Shown one piece after another: positions 1 to 7,241 of a stretch of 26,904 bases of DNA (its first letter is position 1; each line of letters opens with the position of its first letter). The position numbers and the translations under genes are program-made. This stretch comes from Campylobacterota bacterium (GTDB lineage: Bacteria > Campylobacterota > Campylobacteria > Campylobacterales > Sulfurospirillaceae): positions 1 to 26,904 of the forward strand of contig RZYK01000006.1 of NCBI GenBank assembly GCA_009930355.1, in the 5' to 3' direction. A model generated the notes under the pieces. That model was given only the letters and a program-made list of their open reading frames with translations, made no database searches and was not told the origin of the DNA.

Positions 1-93
1 AATATTGTCAAGGATAATAAAGATTTACTCAATATTATCGCTGTACTCAGTGCCTACACTCAAAAAGAGTTAGGGCTTATGTGCGAAAGTTGA
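1..93 (+). CDS. C-terminal end of an unidentified protein (partial)
   Basis: Frame 1 is open from the window edge to a TGA, giving the last 30 residues of a protein that begins outside the window. The tail reads ...AVLSAYTQKELGLMCES. I do not recognise it. It overlaps the next small ORF by 13 bases, which suggests translational coupling if both are real. No domain can be assigned from so short a piece. Confidence 0.45.
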   Translation, partial: NIVKDNKDLLNIIAVLSAYTQKELGLMCES

Positions 94-302
94 GTAATAA
101 ATATAAAAAAATTTATGCAAAAAATAATAAATTTTTTGATGGTAATTTAACTTATTATTCAATACCTTATGGCGAAAAATCATTAATATTTATTTATGAC
201 AGTAATAATACAAAAGTTATGTCTGCATACGTAGATATTGATGAATTAACAAGTGAAATAAAAAAAATATACGACATTGGATATATTGATATAAAAAAAT
301 AG
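81..302 (+). CDS. Small AT-rich hypothetical protein
   Basis: This 73-residue ORF starts at GTG; the upstream TTAGGG could serve as ribosome binding site. The N-terminus is basic (MRKLSNKYKKIY), the middle is aromatic and polar, and the end is lysine-rich (YIDIKK). By hand count about 45 of 222 bases are G or C (~20%), far below the neighbouring genes. That points to a recently acquired piece, or the edge of a genomic island reaching in from the left. No signal peptide, membrane segment or catalytic motif is visible. It overlaps the end of the upstream gene, an arrangement common in small paired systems such as toxin-antitoxin or immunity modules, but nothing in the sequence shows that function. 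I do not recognise the family. Confidence 0.45.
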   Translation: MRKLSNKYKKIYAKNNKFFDGNLTYYSIPYGEKSLIFIYDSNNTKVMSAYVDIDELTSEIKKIYDIGYIDIKK

Positions 303-326
303 AAGGGTAAGTTAACGCCTTGAAAG

Positions 327-349
327 ATAATAAAAATCTTTACATGTAA
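327..349 (+). repeat. Left arm of a 23-bp inverted repeat around the EamA and PAS-GGDEF genes
   Basis: These 23 bases are the exact reverse complement of 2290-2312. The arm ends in TTACATGTAA (340-349), so part of the match is the dispersed palindrome, but the 13 A/T-rich bases next to it match as well. The arms enclose two complete genes. Confidence 0.7.
340..349. repeat. TTACATGTAA palindrome, copy 1 (intergenic)
   Basis: Lies between the AT-rich small ORF and the EamA gene, followed by a pyrimidine-rich run (CCTCCTCTTTTTT). It also forms the inner end of the 23-bp inverted repeat. Confidence 0.9.
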
Positions 350-417
350 CCTCCTCTTTTTTCTTCCTTCTAACCTTCCCTGTGGTAGAGTGTGCGTGAA
401 ATTTTTAAGGAAAAATC

Positions 418-1287
418 ATGCGTTATTTAGTGGCGGTTACGTTTATTTGGGCGTTTTCATTTAGTTTTATTGGCGAGTTTTTAGCAGGCTCTTTGGATAA
501 CTATTTTGCGGTACTCATTCGTGTTTGTATCGCTTCGCTTATCTTTTTACCGCTCACCCGTTTTCGTGGCGTTCCAAAAACCTTAGCACTGAAAATTATG
601 CTCATTGGTAGCATTCAAATCGGGCTCATGTACCTCTTTTTCTACCACTCTTTTGGCTACCTCAGTGTCCCTGAGGTGATTTTATTTACCATTTTTACCC
701 CTATGTATGTCACCCTTGTGTATGATGGCTTAAAAATGCAATTCAAACCCCTCTACCTCATCAGTACGGGTGTGGCGGTTTTGGGGGCGTATATCATTCG
801 CTACCATGCCATCAGTGCGGAGTTTATCACAGGATTTTTACTGGTTCAAGGCGCCAATCTCTCCTTTGCCATCGGACAAAGTGGGTATAAAAAGGTGATG
901 GAGTCTTACCCGAATCTCTCTCAAAAAGAGGTGTTTGGCTACTTTCATTTTGGCGCACTCATCATCAGCCTTCTTGCCTTTGCACTCTTTGCCAACCCCG
1001 AAAAACTCTCCCCCTCTTTGCTTCAATGGGGCGTTTTACTCTGGCTAGGCTGTGTTGCCTCAGGTCTGGGCTATTTTTGGTGGAATAAAGGAGCGTGTGA
1101 GGTAGATGCGGGCGTGCTTGCCATTATGAACAACGCCTTAGTTCCCGTAGGACTCTTGATGAATCTTCTTTTATGGGGAAGCAAAACCAATCTTCCCTTA
1201 CTGGGAATAGGCAGTGTGGTCATTGGATTTTCGCTCTGGTTACACCACGTTTTTATGCGCTCCTACGAAAGGCGCAAGCGTTTCTAA
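418..1287 (+). CDS. EamA/DMT-superfamily membrane transporter
   Basis: The protein has 289 residues, usual for the drug/metabolite transporter superfamily. It consists of about ten hydrophobic segments with short loops, in the two-times-five arrangement of EamA (DUF6) proteins. The first helix follows the start directly (MRYLVAVTFIWAFSFSFIGE), and a basic tail (RSYERRKRF) ends the protein. The start is set by AAGGAAAAATC before the ATG. EamA proteins move metabolites such as amino acids across the inner membrane; the substrate cannot be read from sequence. The gene stands alone in its orientation, about 80 bases before the diguanylate cyclase gene. GC content resembles the sulfur genes and not the AT-rich ORF to its left. 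Confidence 0.85.
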   Translation: MRYLVAVTFIWAFSFSFIGEFLAGSLDNYFAVLIRVCIASLIFLPLTRFRGVPKTLALKIMLIGSIQIGLMYLFFYHSFGYLSVPEVILFTIFTPMYVTLVYDGLKMQFKPLYLISTGVAVLGAYIIRYHAISAEFITGFLLVQGANLSFAIGQSGYKKVMESYPNLSQKEVFGYFHFGALIISLLAFALFANPEKLSPSLLQWGVLLWLGCVASGLGYFWWNKGACEVDAGVLAIMNNALVPVGLLMNLLLWGSKTNLPLLGIGSVVIGFSLWLHHVFMRSYERRKRF

Positions 1288-1290
1288 TGC

Positions 1291-1302
1291 TTTACATGTA
1301 AA
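1291..1302. repeat. TTTACATGTAAA palindrome, copy 2 (intergenic)
   Basis: Begins 4 bases after the stop of the EamA gene, between it and the promoter region of the PAS-GGDEF gene. Confidence 0.9.
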
Positions 1303-1324
1303 CCCTTGAATATGCTAAAATACC

Positions 1325-1353
1325 TTGACGTTTCTCTTGTGTGAGCATATTGT
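1325..1353 (+). promoter_or_regulatory. Possible sigma70 promoter of the PAS-GGDEF gene
   Basis: TTGACG, 17 bases, then TATTGT. The predicted transcript start falls only about 10 bases before the ATG at 1370, close to or within the AAAGG that would act as ribosome binding site, so the assignment is weak. Confidence 0.3.
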
Positions 1354-1369
1354 ATGACAAAGGTCTTTC

Positions 1370-2284
1370 ATGAACCACGTTTCACGCTTTTTCAACGCTA
1401 TTTTAGACTCCATTAGCGAGCAGATGGCGGTGATTGATTTGGAAGGAAACATTGTTTTTGTCAATCAAAGCTGGGTTGATTTTAGCCTCCATAACGATGC
1501 CAACCCCATCGACTGGGACCATGTCAATTACTTGCATATTTGCGAACATGCCGCACTCAATGGCGATATCAGTGCGATGAAAGCCCTTAAAGGGATTCAA
1601 AAAGTCATTCACTCAGAAGAGGCAACCTTTTATCTGGAGTATCCCTGCCACAGTCCCACACAAAAACGCTGGTTTATGATGCGAGTAACCCCGCTACGCT
1701 CCTTTGAAGAGCGTTATGTGGTGATTTCGCACCAAAACATTACCGAGCGTAAACTCGCCGAAGAGGCTATTTTGAATCTCTCCAAAATAGACGGTCTGAC
1801 CAAACTTCCCAATTACCGAGCCTTCACACACTTTCTATCGAACGAATGGAAGCGGGCGATGCGTACGCATACCCCCATTAGCATGGCTATGATAGACATT
1901 GACTATTTTAAATACATCAACGACACCTACGGACATCTCACAGGCGATGAGTACCTTCGTAAAATTGCCCGTATGCTCAAACGCACCGTTCATCGACCAA
2001 GCGACCTCTGCGCACGCTATGGAGGGGAAGAGTTTGCCATTGTTTTGGGAAACACACCCTCCACACATGCCATTGCGATGATGGAAAACTGCTTAGAAAA
2101 AGCACGAGCCCTGAAGCTTCCTAACCCACAATCCCCTATTATGCCCATTACAACGCTGAGCATTGGGCTGATTAGCATCTATCCAGAACCGAGTATGAGT
2201 GAAAAAGCGTTTATTCAAAAGGCAGATGAACTCTTATATCTCGCAAAAAAACAAGGACGAAACCAACTCGTTTATGAGGCATAA
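1370..2284 (+). CDS. PAS-GGDEF diguanylate cyclase
   Basis: This soluble 304-residue protein has an N-terminal PAS domain (about 5-125, ending in the usual ...VVISHQNITERK linker) and a C-terminal GGDEF domain (about 135-304). The active site reads GGEEF at 218-222. The metal-binding stretch IDIDYFKYINDTYGH starts at 175. An RxxD inhibitory I-site (RPSD, 209-212) lies exactly five residues before GGEEF, so product inhibition by c-di-GMP is expected. The protein should make c-di-GMP from two GTP in response to a signal sensed by PAS. No membrane segment is present, so the signal is cytoplasmic. The PAS ligand is not evident. The start is supported by AAAGG upstream and by the PAS beginning immediately. 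Confidence 0.9.
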   Translation: MNHVSRFFNAILDSISEQMAVIDLEGNIVFVNQSWVDFSLHNDANPIDWDHVNYLHICEHAALNGDISAMKALKGIQKVIHSEEATFYLEYPCHSPTQKRWFMMRVTPLRSFEERYVVISHQNITERKLAEEAILNLSKIDGLTKLPNYRAFTHFLSNEWKRAMRTHTPISMAMIDIDYFKYINDTYGHLTGDEYLRKIARMLKRTVHRPSDLCARYGGEEFAIVLGNTPSTHAIAMMENCLEKARALKLPNPQSPIMPITTLSIGLISIYPEPSMSEKAFIQKADELLYLAKKQGRNQLVYEA

Positions 2285-2288
2285 TATT

Positions 2289-2300
2289 TTTACATGTAAA
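2289..2300. repeat. TTTACATGTAAA palindrome, copy 3 (intergenic)
   Basis: Starts 5 bases after the diguanylate cyclase stop codon and is followed by a T-rich run, so it could double as a weak transcription end. Confidence 0.9.
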
Positions 2301-2312
2301 GATTTTTATTAT
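2290..2312 (-). repeat. Right arm of the 23-bp inverted repeat
   Basis: Exact reverse complement of 327-349. The match stops at 2313 on the outer side and at 2289 on the inner side. Confidence 0.7.
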
Positions 2313-2384
2313 TTTATTTTATCGTCACATTGCTATCAAAAAAATTTGCCCCTATTTTAATCTTGACTATTTTAATAATTTTAC

Positions 2385-2413
2385 TTGACATTATTCAAAA
2401 ATAGCGCTATGAT
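2385..2413 (+). promoter_or_regulatory. Near-consensus sigma70 promoter of the sulfur assimilation operon
   Basis: TTGACA (2385-2390), a 17-base spacer and TATGAT (2408-2413), with A/T tracts upstream that could act as an UP element. A second TTGAC lies 22 bases upstream (2363-2367) and could be part of a regulator site. Transcription would start near 2420, with AAAGGAGG before the first gene. Confidence 0.75.
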
Positions 2414-2437
2414 TCTGAAAATTTTAAAGGAGGCACT

Positions 2438-2665
2438 ATGCTGGAACAGAAAAAACGTAGTATTGTGAAAGCTATCTCATGGAGAACACTTGGGACAGTT
2501 GATACAATGATTATTAGTTTTATCGTCACAGGAAGTCCTTTGGCAGCTGTTTCCATTGGTGCTTTTGAACTCATAACCAAAACAGCTTTGTACTATTTTC
2601 ACGAACGTGCATGGAATAAAATTGATTTTGGCAGAGAAAAAGAACAACCAGAGTATCAAATATGA
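2438..2665 (+). CDS. DUF2061 small membrane protein
   Basis: A 75-residue protein of the DUF2061 type: a basic N-terminus (EQKKRSIVKAISWRTLGT) followed by two hydrophobic segments (about 20-35 and 37-55), and the family-like end with ITKTALYYFHERAWNKI. It has one of the strongest ribosome binding sites in the window (AAAGGAGG, 5-base spacing). It is the first gene of the sulfate assimilation operon and overlaps cysH by ATGA, so both are coupled. Members of this family recur beside sulfate assimilation genes, but no biochemical function is established to my knowledge. Sulfate or sulfite transport, or a chaperone role for it, is a guess from context. Confidence 0.85.
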   Translation: MLEQKKRSIVKAISWRTLGTVDTMIISFIVTGSPLAAVSIGAFELITKTALYYFHERAWNKIDFGREKEQPEYQI

Positions 2666-3354
2666 ATCACAGCTATGAACTTAAAATTACCGAAGCGTTG
2701 CATATGCTTCACACGTTAATTGGTGAAAAAAATCTCAACGTCACGTTGGCATTTAGCCATCAAAGTGAAGATGCGATTGCCCTCTCTTTAGCGCAAAAAG
2801 CGGGCATTACCTTTGATGTCTTTACGCTTGATACCCACAAACTTTTTGAAGAGTCTCTACGCTATGAAAAAGAGATAGAAACTTTTTTTGGTATCACGAT
2901 TGAACGCTTTAGCGCAGAGGATGCAACCATTAAAGCCCTAGAAGAGAAGGTAGGAGAATATGGCATTTTCGATGACATTGCGCTGAGAAAAGAGTGTTGT
3001 CACGTACGCAAAATTCTTCCTTTAAAAGAGGCGTTAAAAGGGTTTCAAGGCTGGATAAGTGGCATTCGAAGTGCCCAGTCCATCACCCGAGCCAATACCC
3101 CTTTGATGGAGTACGATGAAAATTTTAAGCTCTTAAAATTCAATCCTTTGGCACACTTTAGCGATGAAGATGTGGAGCGTTACATGAAAGAGCACACCAT
3201 CCCAAAAAATGCTTTGTACGCCAAAGGCTTTAAAAGCATCGGCTGTAAACCCTGTACCAGAGCGGTTAGAGAGGATGAAGATATCAGAGCGGGACGTTGG
3301 TGGTGGGAAAACCCTGAACATAAAGAGTGCGGATTGCATTTACATAAAAGTTAA
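2662..3354 (+). CDS. cysH: Assimilatory APS reductase (CysH family, iron-sulfur type)
   Basis: A 230-residue member of the phosphoadenylyl-sulfate reductase family. The cysteine pattern is that of the 4Fe-4S enzymes that reduce APS directly: Cys112-Cys113 (ECCHVRKILPL) and Cys195/Cys198 (GCKPCTR), plus the catalytic Cys223 in ECGLH near the end. Trp131-Arg136 (WISGIRSAQS) is the substrate-binding motif. It should reduce adenylyl sulfate to sulfite with thioredoxin in the cytoplasm. No cysC (APS kinase) occurs in the cluster, which agrees with APS as substrate. The start is fixed by the ATGA overlap with the DUF2061 gene. The next gene, cysD, follows after a 180-base spacer holding a structured repeat. 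Confidence 0.93.
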   Translation: MNHSYELKITEALHMLHTLIGEKNLNVTLAFSHQSEDAIALSLAQKAGITFDVFTLDTHKLFEESLRYEKEIETFFGITIERFSAEDATIKALEEKVGEYGIFDDIALRKECCHVRKILPLKEALKGFQGWISGIRSAQSITRANTPLMEYDENFKLLKFNPLAHFSDEDVERYMKEHTIPKNALYAKGFKSIGCKPCTRAVREDEDIRAGRWWWENPEHKECGLHLHKS

Positions 3355-3380
3355 TTCTGCCTCAAAGAGGCAAGCTTTAG

Positions 3381-3430
3381 TGGCACAGCGCCTAGCGTAG
3401 CATGATAAGCTTTGCTTTGAATGCGTGTTA
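3381..3430 (+). repeat. Structured intergenic repeat, copy A (degenerate, second hairpin only)
   Basis: Contains TAGCGTAGC and a hairpin with arms 3400-3410 and 3414-3424 around a TTT loop: GCAT/ATGC outer and AAGC/GCTT inner pairs separated by three mismatches. Compared with copies B and C, the first hairpin block appears deleted (GGCAC runs directly into AGCG). It lies in tandem with copy B. Confidence 0.6.
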
Positions 3431-3440
3431 AAAATCAAAA

Positions 3441-3520
3441 TGCGAAGCGTGGGCACTCTGCCGAAGAGAACTCAGCGTTAGCGTAGCCAAAAGGAGCTTT
3501 GCTCTGTTGGCGTTATCAAA
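3441..3520 (+). repeat. Structured intergenic repeat, copy B (before cysD)
   Basis: The block 3442-3487 matches copy C (12140-12185) at 40 of 46 positions. Hairpin 1 is CTCT/AGAG (3456-3459 with 3465-3468) around GCCGA. Hairpin 2 is 3486-3497 with 3501-3511 around TTT: GCCAA/TTGGC outside, GGAGC/GCTCT inside. It ends 14 bases before the cysD start, so it is transcribed between cysH and cysD. Confidence 0.75.
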
Positions 3521-3534
3521 AAAGAGGATATAAG

Positions 3535-4413
3535 ATGAACCATTTAGACAGACTCGAAGCACAGAGTGTTTACATTTTACGAGAAGCGTATCGAAGCTTC
3601 CCAAATCTTGCCATGCTTTGGAGCATCGGCAAAGATAGCACCGTACTTTTATGGTTGACACGAAAAGCATTTTTTGGACACGTTCCCTACCCGTTGGTGC
3701 ACATTGACACGGCGTTTAAAGTGCCTGAGATGATTCGGTACCGTGATGAAATTGCCGTACAATGGGATTTAAACTTGGTCGTGGGACAAAATAAAGAAGC
3801 CCTAGCCAAAGGCGAAACGTTTGTGAACGGATTAGACCGCCTTAGTTGCTGTAAAAAACTCAAAAGCGACGCACTCAAGTACACGTTAGATGGCACATGG
3901 GCAAGGCGTAAATGGAACCCGTATAAAAAAGAGTGGGAAGAAGAGCTTAACGGGGCACCTTACACAGGCGTTATCGTAGGTGTACGAGCCGATGAAGAGG
4001 GAAGCAGGTCTAAAGAGCGTGTTTTCTCCGCCAGAGATGAGAAGAGCGAATGGGATGCGAGCACGCAACCACCAGAGCTTTGGAATCAGTACAAAACGGA
4101 CTTTGCACCAGGAACGCACGTGCGCATTCACCCGCTGTTAGAGTGGACGGAGCTCAATATTTGGGAGTACATTCAAAGGGAAAACATTCCTATTATTGAT
4201 TTGTATTTTAACAAAGGAGACGGCAAACGTTACCGCTCTTTGGGCTGTTTTCCGTGTACCGCTCCTGTGGATTCTGAGGCAACAAATCCAAAAGAGATTA
4301 TCGAAGAGCTTACCAGTGGTAAGTTTAAAGACATTGCGGAGCGCTCAGGTCGTGCACAAGATAAAGATGGCGGTGGAACGCTAGAAGCCCTTAGGAAAGA
4401 AGGATATATGTAA
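3535..4413 (+). CDS. cysD: Sulfate adenylyltransferase subunit 2 (CysD)
   Basis: With the start at ATG 3535 the protein has 292 residues and begins MNHLDRLEAQSVYILREA, the usual CysD opening. An in-frame extension to 3499 would run through the repeat and is rejected. A purine-rich AAGAGG precedes the ATG. The ATP-pyrophosphatase motif SIGKDST lies at 30-36. SLGCFPCTAPV lies in the C-terminal third, and the end GTLEALRKEGYM is typical. CysD is the catalytic subunit that joins sulfate to ATP to make APS, driven by GTP hydrolysis in CysN. Its stop overlaps the cysN start (TAATG), so the two subunits are coupled. Confidence 0.96.
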   Translation: MNHLDRLEAQSVYILREAYRSFPNLAMLWSIGKDSTVLLWLTRKAFFGHVPYPLVHIDTAFKVPEMIRYRDEIAVQWDLNLVVGQNKEALAKGETFVNGLDRLSCCKKLKSDALKYTLDGTWARRKWNPYKKEWEEELNGAPYTGVIVGVRADEEGSRSKERVFSARDEKSEWDASTQPPELWNQYKTDFAPGTHVRIHPLLEWTELNIWEYIQRENIPIIDLYFNKGDGKRYRSLGCFPCTAPVDSEATNPKEIIEELTSGKFKDIAERSGRAQDKDGGGTLEALRKEGYM

Positions 4414-5786
4414 TGCAAAGACTTAATATTGTCATCACAGGCCATGTGGATCATGGCAAAAGTACACTCATCGGACGGCTTCTTGCCGACACCGATTCAT
4501 TGCCACAAGGCAAGTTGGAGAGTGTGAAAAAGATGTGTGAAAACAACGCTCGTCCTTTCGAGTACGCCTTCTTGCTTGACGCCTTAGCCGATGAGCAAAA
4601 ACAGGGCATTACCATTGACAGTGCACGTGTCTTTTTTCAGAGTCAAAAACGAGAGTACATCATCATCGACGCACCTGGGCACATCGAATTTTTGAAAAAT
4701 ATGATTAGCGGTGCTTCACGTGCGGAGGCAGCTTTGCTTCTTATTGATGCTAAAGAAGGTGTGGCGGAGAATTCCAAACGCCATGGTATGTTGCTCTCCC
4801 TTTTAGGCATCAAGCAAATTGCCGTTGTGGTCAATAAGATGGATTTGGTAGACTTTAGCGAAATTGCTTTTACCAAACTCAAAATGGAGTACACCGAATA
4901 TTTAGAAACGCTTGGTGTTAAGGCGGAGATTTTTATCCCTATCAGCGCTCGTGGTGGCGTGAACTTGATTGAACATGCTCCGCAAACACCGTGGTATAAA
5001 GGCAAAACGGTTCTTGAAGTGTTAGACAGCTTTGAAAGCATTGAAGAAAAAGAGGCAGAGCACTTTAGAATGCCCCTGCAAGATGTGTACAAATTTACAC
5101 GGGATAACGATGATAGGCGCATTTACGCAGGAACAATCACCAATGGTGAATTACATGTAAACGATGAAGTCATTTTTTACCCCTCACTCAAACGCTCACG
5201 TGTGGCAAGCATCGAGAGCTTTAACACATCCGTTAAAACAAGCGTTAAAGAGAGCGAAGCGGTTGGTTTTACGCTTCAAACGCAAATCTATGTTAGAAAT
5301 GGCGAAGTGGTCGCCAGAGCGGATGAGAGTGCGCCAAAAGTGAGCAATCGTTTTGAAGCCAATCTTTTTTGGCTAGGGGCACGACCGTTGGAGCTCAATA
5401 AGCCCTATAAAATCAAGATAGGCTCAGCACAGAGCACCATTTATCTTGAAGAGATTAAACGGGTGATTGATGGCGACACACTCGATAGCGATGATGAACC
5501 CCATGTCTCACGCCATGAAGCAGCGTGTGTCATTTTTAGGGTGCATGACCTTTTAGCGATGGAGCTTTTTAGTGAGAACCAAAAACTAGGGCGTTTTGTT
5601 ATCGTCGATGAGTATGACATCGCAGGCGGTGGCATCATCACGGAAGTGTTAGAGCAGTACACCACACGTCGCACAAAAGCAATAAGCGTAAATTCTGTTT
5701 TGGTTGACAAAGCAGGCGAAAGTGCGGAGTTTGAAGAAGAACTTTTTGCGCTTTTAAGAAAGCATTTTCCACATCAATTTAACTAA
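4413..5786 (+). CDS. cysN: Sulfate adenylyltransferase subunit 1, GTPase (CysN)
   Basis: A 457-residue translation-factor-type GTPase. The G motifs are clear: GHVDHGKST (10-18), GITID (65-69), DAPGH (86-90) and NKMD (141-144), followed by EF-Tu-like beta-barrel domains. There is no fused APS kinase domain, so this is CysN and not NodQ/CysNC. It forms the heterodimer with CysD and couples GTP hydrolysis to APS synthesis. The start overlaps the cysD stop by one base. The gene carries one copy of the dispersed palindrome at 5151, read as LHV. hcyS follows after 9 bases. Confidence 0.96.
   Translation: MQRLNIVITGHVDHGKSTLIGRLLADTDSLPQGKLESVKKMCENNARPFEYAFLLDALADEQKQGITIDSARVFFQSQKREYIIIDAPGHIEFLKNMISGASRAEAALLLIDAKEGVAENSKRHGMLLSLLGIKQIAVVVNKMDLVDFSEIAFTKLKMEYTEYLETLGVKAEIFIPISARGGVNLIEHAPQTPWYKGKTVLEVLDSFESIEEKEAEHFRMPLQDVYKFTRDNDDRRIYAGTITNGELHVNDEVIFYPSLKRSRVASIESFNTSVKTSVKESEAVGFTLQTQIYVRNGEVVARADESAPKVSNRFEANLFWLGARPLELNKPYKIKIGSAQSTIYLEEIKRVIDGDTLDSDDEPHVSRHEAACVIFRVHDLLAMELFSENQKLGRFVIVDEYDIAGGGIITEVLEQYTTRRTKAISVNSVLVDKAGESAEFEEELFALLRKHFPHQFN
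5151..5160. repeat. TTACATGTAA palindrome, copy 4 (inside cysN)
   Basis: Read in frame as Leu-His-Val (E-LHV-N) in the beta-barrel part of CysN. Confidence 0.9.
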
Positions 5787-5795
5787 GGATAGTCT

Positions 5796-6002
5796 ATGAA
5801 ACTTACAATAAACGGCGATGCAAAAGAGATTAAGGATGGCGTTAGCTTGCCAGAGCTTTTAGTGATTGAAAATGTTGAACAACCCGACATGGTATCCGTA
5901 CAACTTAACGATGAATTTGTACGTCAAGACGAACACAAAAGCGTTGTTTTAAAAGAGGGTGATGAGATTAACTTTTTATACTTTATGGGAGGTGGCGCGT
6001 GA
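5796..6002 (+). CDS. hcyS: Ubiquitin-like sulfur carrier protein HcyS (ThiS/MoaD family)
   Basis: A 68-residue beta-grasp protein: MKLTINGDAKEIKDG at the start, VSVQLNDEFVR in the middle, LKEGDEINFLYFMGGGA at the end. ThiS and MoaD end in GlyGly. Here one Ala (68) follows the glycines (65-67), so the carrier must be trimmed before it can be adenylated. This is the HcyS-Ala arrangement described for Wolinella succinogenes, where the protease HcyD removes the Ala, HcyF adenylates the carrier and sulfide from Sir makes the thiocarboxylate used for homocysteine synthesis. The protease and E1-like genes follow directly. Its stop overlaps the GTG start of hcyF. Confidence 0.9.
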   Translation: MKLTINGDAKEIKDGVSLPELLVIENVEQPDMVSVQLNDEFVRQDEHKSVVLKEGDEINFLYFMGGGA

Positions 6003-6805
6003 GAGAGTTTAGCGATGAGGAATTAGAGCGTTATTCACGCCATATCATCCTTCAAGATGTGGGAATAGAGGGGCAAGAGAAGATTGCCAACGCTAAAGTT
6101 TTGGTGATTGGTGCGGGCGGACTTGGCTCTCCTGTGGCACTCTACTTAGCCGCTGCGGGTGTGGGAGAAATCGGTATCGTCGATGGCGATGTGGTGGATT
6201 TAAGCAATCTTCAGCGTCAAGTCATTCACACCACAGCCGATGTCAGTGTGCCCAAAGTGCTCTCCGCCAAAGCAAAGATGGAAGCGATTAACCCCAACAT
6301 CAAGGTCACGGTTTATCAAAAGTTTTTAGATGCGTCGAACATCTTAGACATCGTTAAAGGCTATGATTTTGTCATCGATGGAACGGACAATTTTTCATCC
6401 AAGTTTTTAATCAACGATGCGTGTATTTTGGCAAACGTGCCCTACTCTCACGGCGGTATTTTGCGTTTTGGTGGACAAACCATGACCATCAAGCCTAATG
6501 AGAGTGCATGTTATGCGTGTGTGTTCGATAGCCCACCACCTACTAATGCCATCCCAACGTGTTCGAGTGCGGGCATTTTAGGAGCGGTTGCGGGAATGCT
6601 TGGAACCATTCAAGCCGCAGAAGCGCTCAAATACATCGTGGGTGTGGGTGAACCACTCTACAACAGGCTCTTAACGTTTGATGCCAAAACGATGAACTTT
6701 AGAAATGTGAATTTTAAGAAAAACCCGAAATGTAGGGTATGCGGTGAGCATGGCATCACCGAAATTAAAGACTACGAAGCCGTGGTCTGTGAGGCAAAAT
6801 TATGA
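5999..6805 (+). CDS. hcyF: E1-like adenylyltransferase HcyF (ThiF/MoeB family)
   Basis: A 268-residue ThiF/MoeB-type enzyme that activates the C-terminus of the sulfur carrier with ATP. The nucleotide-binding loop GAGGLGSP is at 38-45, followed by IVDGDVVDLSNLQRQ. Zinc ligands are Cys171/Cys174 (CYAC) and Cys245/Cys248 (CRVC). Cys188 in PTCSSAGILG sits where related E1 enzymes have their mobile cysteine. There is no C-terminal rhodanese domain, which fits direct use of sulfide. The start is GTG, in a GTGA overlap with hcyS, and the end overlaps hcyD by ATGA, so carrier, activator and protease are tightly coupled. A general ThiF or MoeB role is less likely given the neighbours. Confidence 0.9.
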   Translation: MREFSDEELERYSRHIILQDVGIEGQEKIANAKVLVIGAGGLGSPVALYLAAAGVGEIGIVDGDVVDLSNLQRQVIHTTADVSVPKVLSAKAKMEAINPNIKVTVYQKFLDASNILDIVKGYDFVIDGTDNFSSKFLINDACILANVPYSHGGILRFGGQTMTIKPNESACYACVFDSPPPTNAIPTCSSAGILGAVAGMLGTIQAAEALKYIVGVGEPLYNRLLTFDAKTMNFRNVNFKKNPKCRVCGEHGITEIKDYEAVVCEAKL

Positions 6806-7203
6806 TAAAAATTCCACAAAGTGCGTACAACGAGATGGTTCTCCACGCACTCAAAGACACCCCCATTGAAGCGTGTGGTTACCTTGCAGGAATTAATGGT
6901 GAAGTAAAGTATGCGATTCCGATGAGAAACACCGATGAGAGCAACGAACACTTTAGCTTTGACCCACAGGAGCAGTTTGACGTCTTTAAAAAGACGCAAA
7001 AAGAGGGGCTTCGCTTAATTGGTGTGTACCATTCACACCCTGAAACCCCAGCACGTCCGAGCGAGGAAGATATTCGCTTGGCGTATGACCCCAATGTGAG
7101 TTATGTCATTATCTCACTGGCAGGCATTGAGCCTGATGTGAAGTCATTTTTGATTAAAAATAAAACAGTTGAAATTGAAGAAATTGAGGTGATTGCTGAT
7201 TAA
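6802..7203 (+). CDS. hcyD: JAMM/MPN metalloprotease HcyD (Mec family)
   Basis: A 133-residue single-domain JAB1/MPN metalloprotease with a full active site: Glu23, then HSHPETPARPSEED with His77, His79, Ser87 and Asp90. The family also includes Mec of Mycobacterium and QbsD of Pseudomonas, which process sulfur carrier tails. In the Wolinella pathway HcyD acts twice: it removes the C-terminal Ala of HcyS, and it releases homocysteine from the HcyS adduct. The Ala tail of the HcyS here fits that substrate. The protein lacks a signal peptide and acts in the cytoplasm. A 38-base gap with one palindrome copy separates it from sir. Confidence 0.9.
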   Translation: MIKIPQSAYNEMVLHALKDTPIEACGYLAGINGEVKYAIPMRNTDESNEHFSFDPQEQFDVFKKTQKEGLRLIGVYHSHPETPARPSEEDIRLAYDPNVSYVIISLAGIEPDVKSFLIKNKTVEIEEIEVIAD

Positions 7204-7213
7204 GCAATCCCTT

Positions 7214-7223
7214 TTACATGTAA
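7214..7223. repeat. TTACATGTAA palindrome, copy 5 (hcyD-sir gap)
   Basis: Sits 18 bases before the sir start. Its right half (TGTAAC, 7219-7224) can pair with GTTACA (7233-7238) and put the AAGGA of the sir ribosome binding site in an 8-base loop. Confidence 0.9.
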
Positions 7224-7241
7224 CAACAAGGAGTTACACTT

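Noticed and set aside
3358..3372. Hairpin TGCCTC-AAA-GAGGCA after cysH as a terminator
   Set aside because: No T-run follows, and cysD downstream has no recognisable promoter of its own.
3499..3534. Twelve-codon upstream extension of cysD
   Set aside because: It runs through hairpin 2 of repeat copy B. ATG 3535 gives the family-typical N-terminus and has a purine-rich site before it.
4643..5122. Minus-strand 159-residue frame inside cysN
   Set aside because: Fully antisense to conserved GTPase motifs; Ser/Leu-rich shadow composition.
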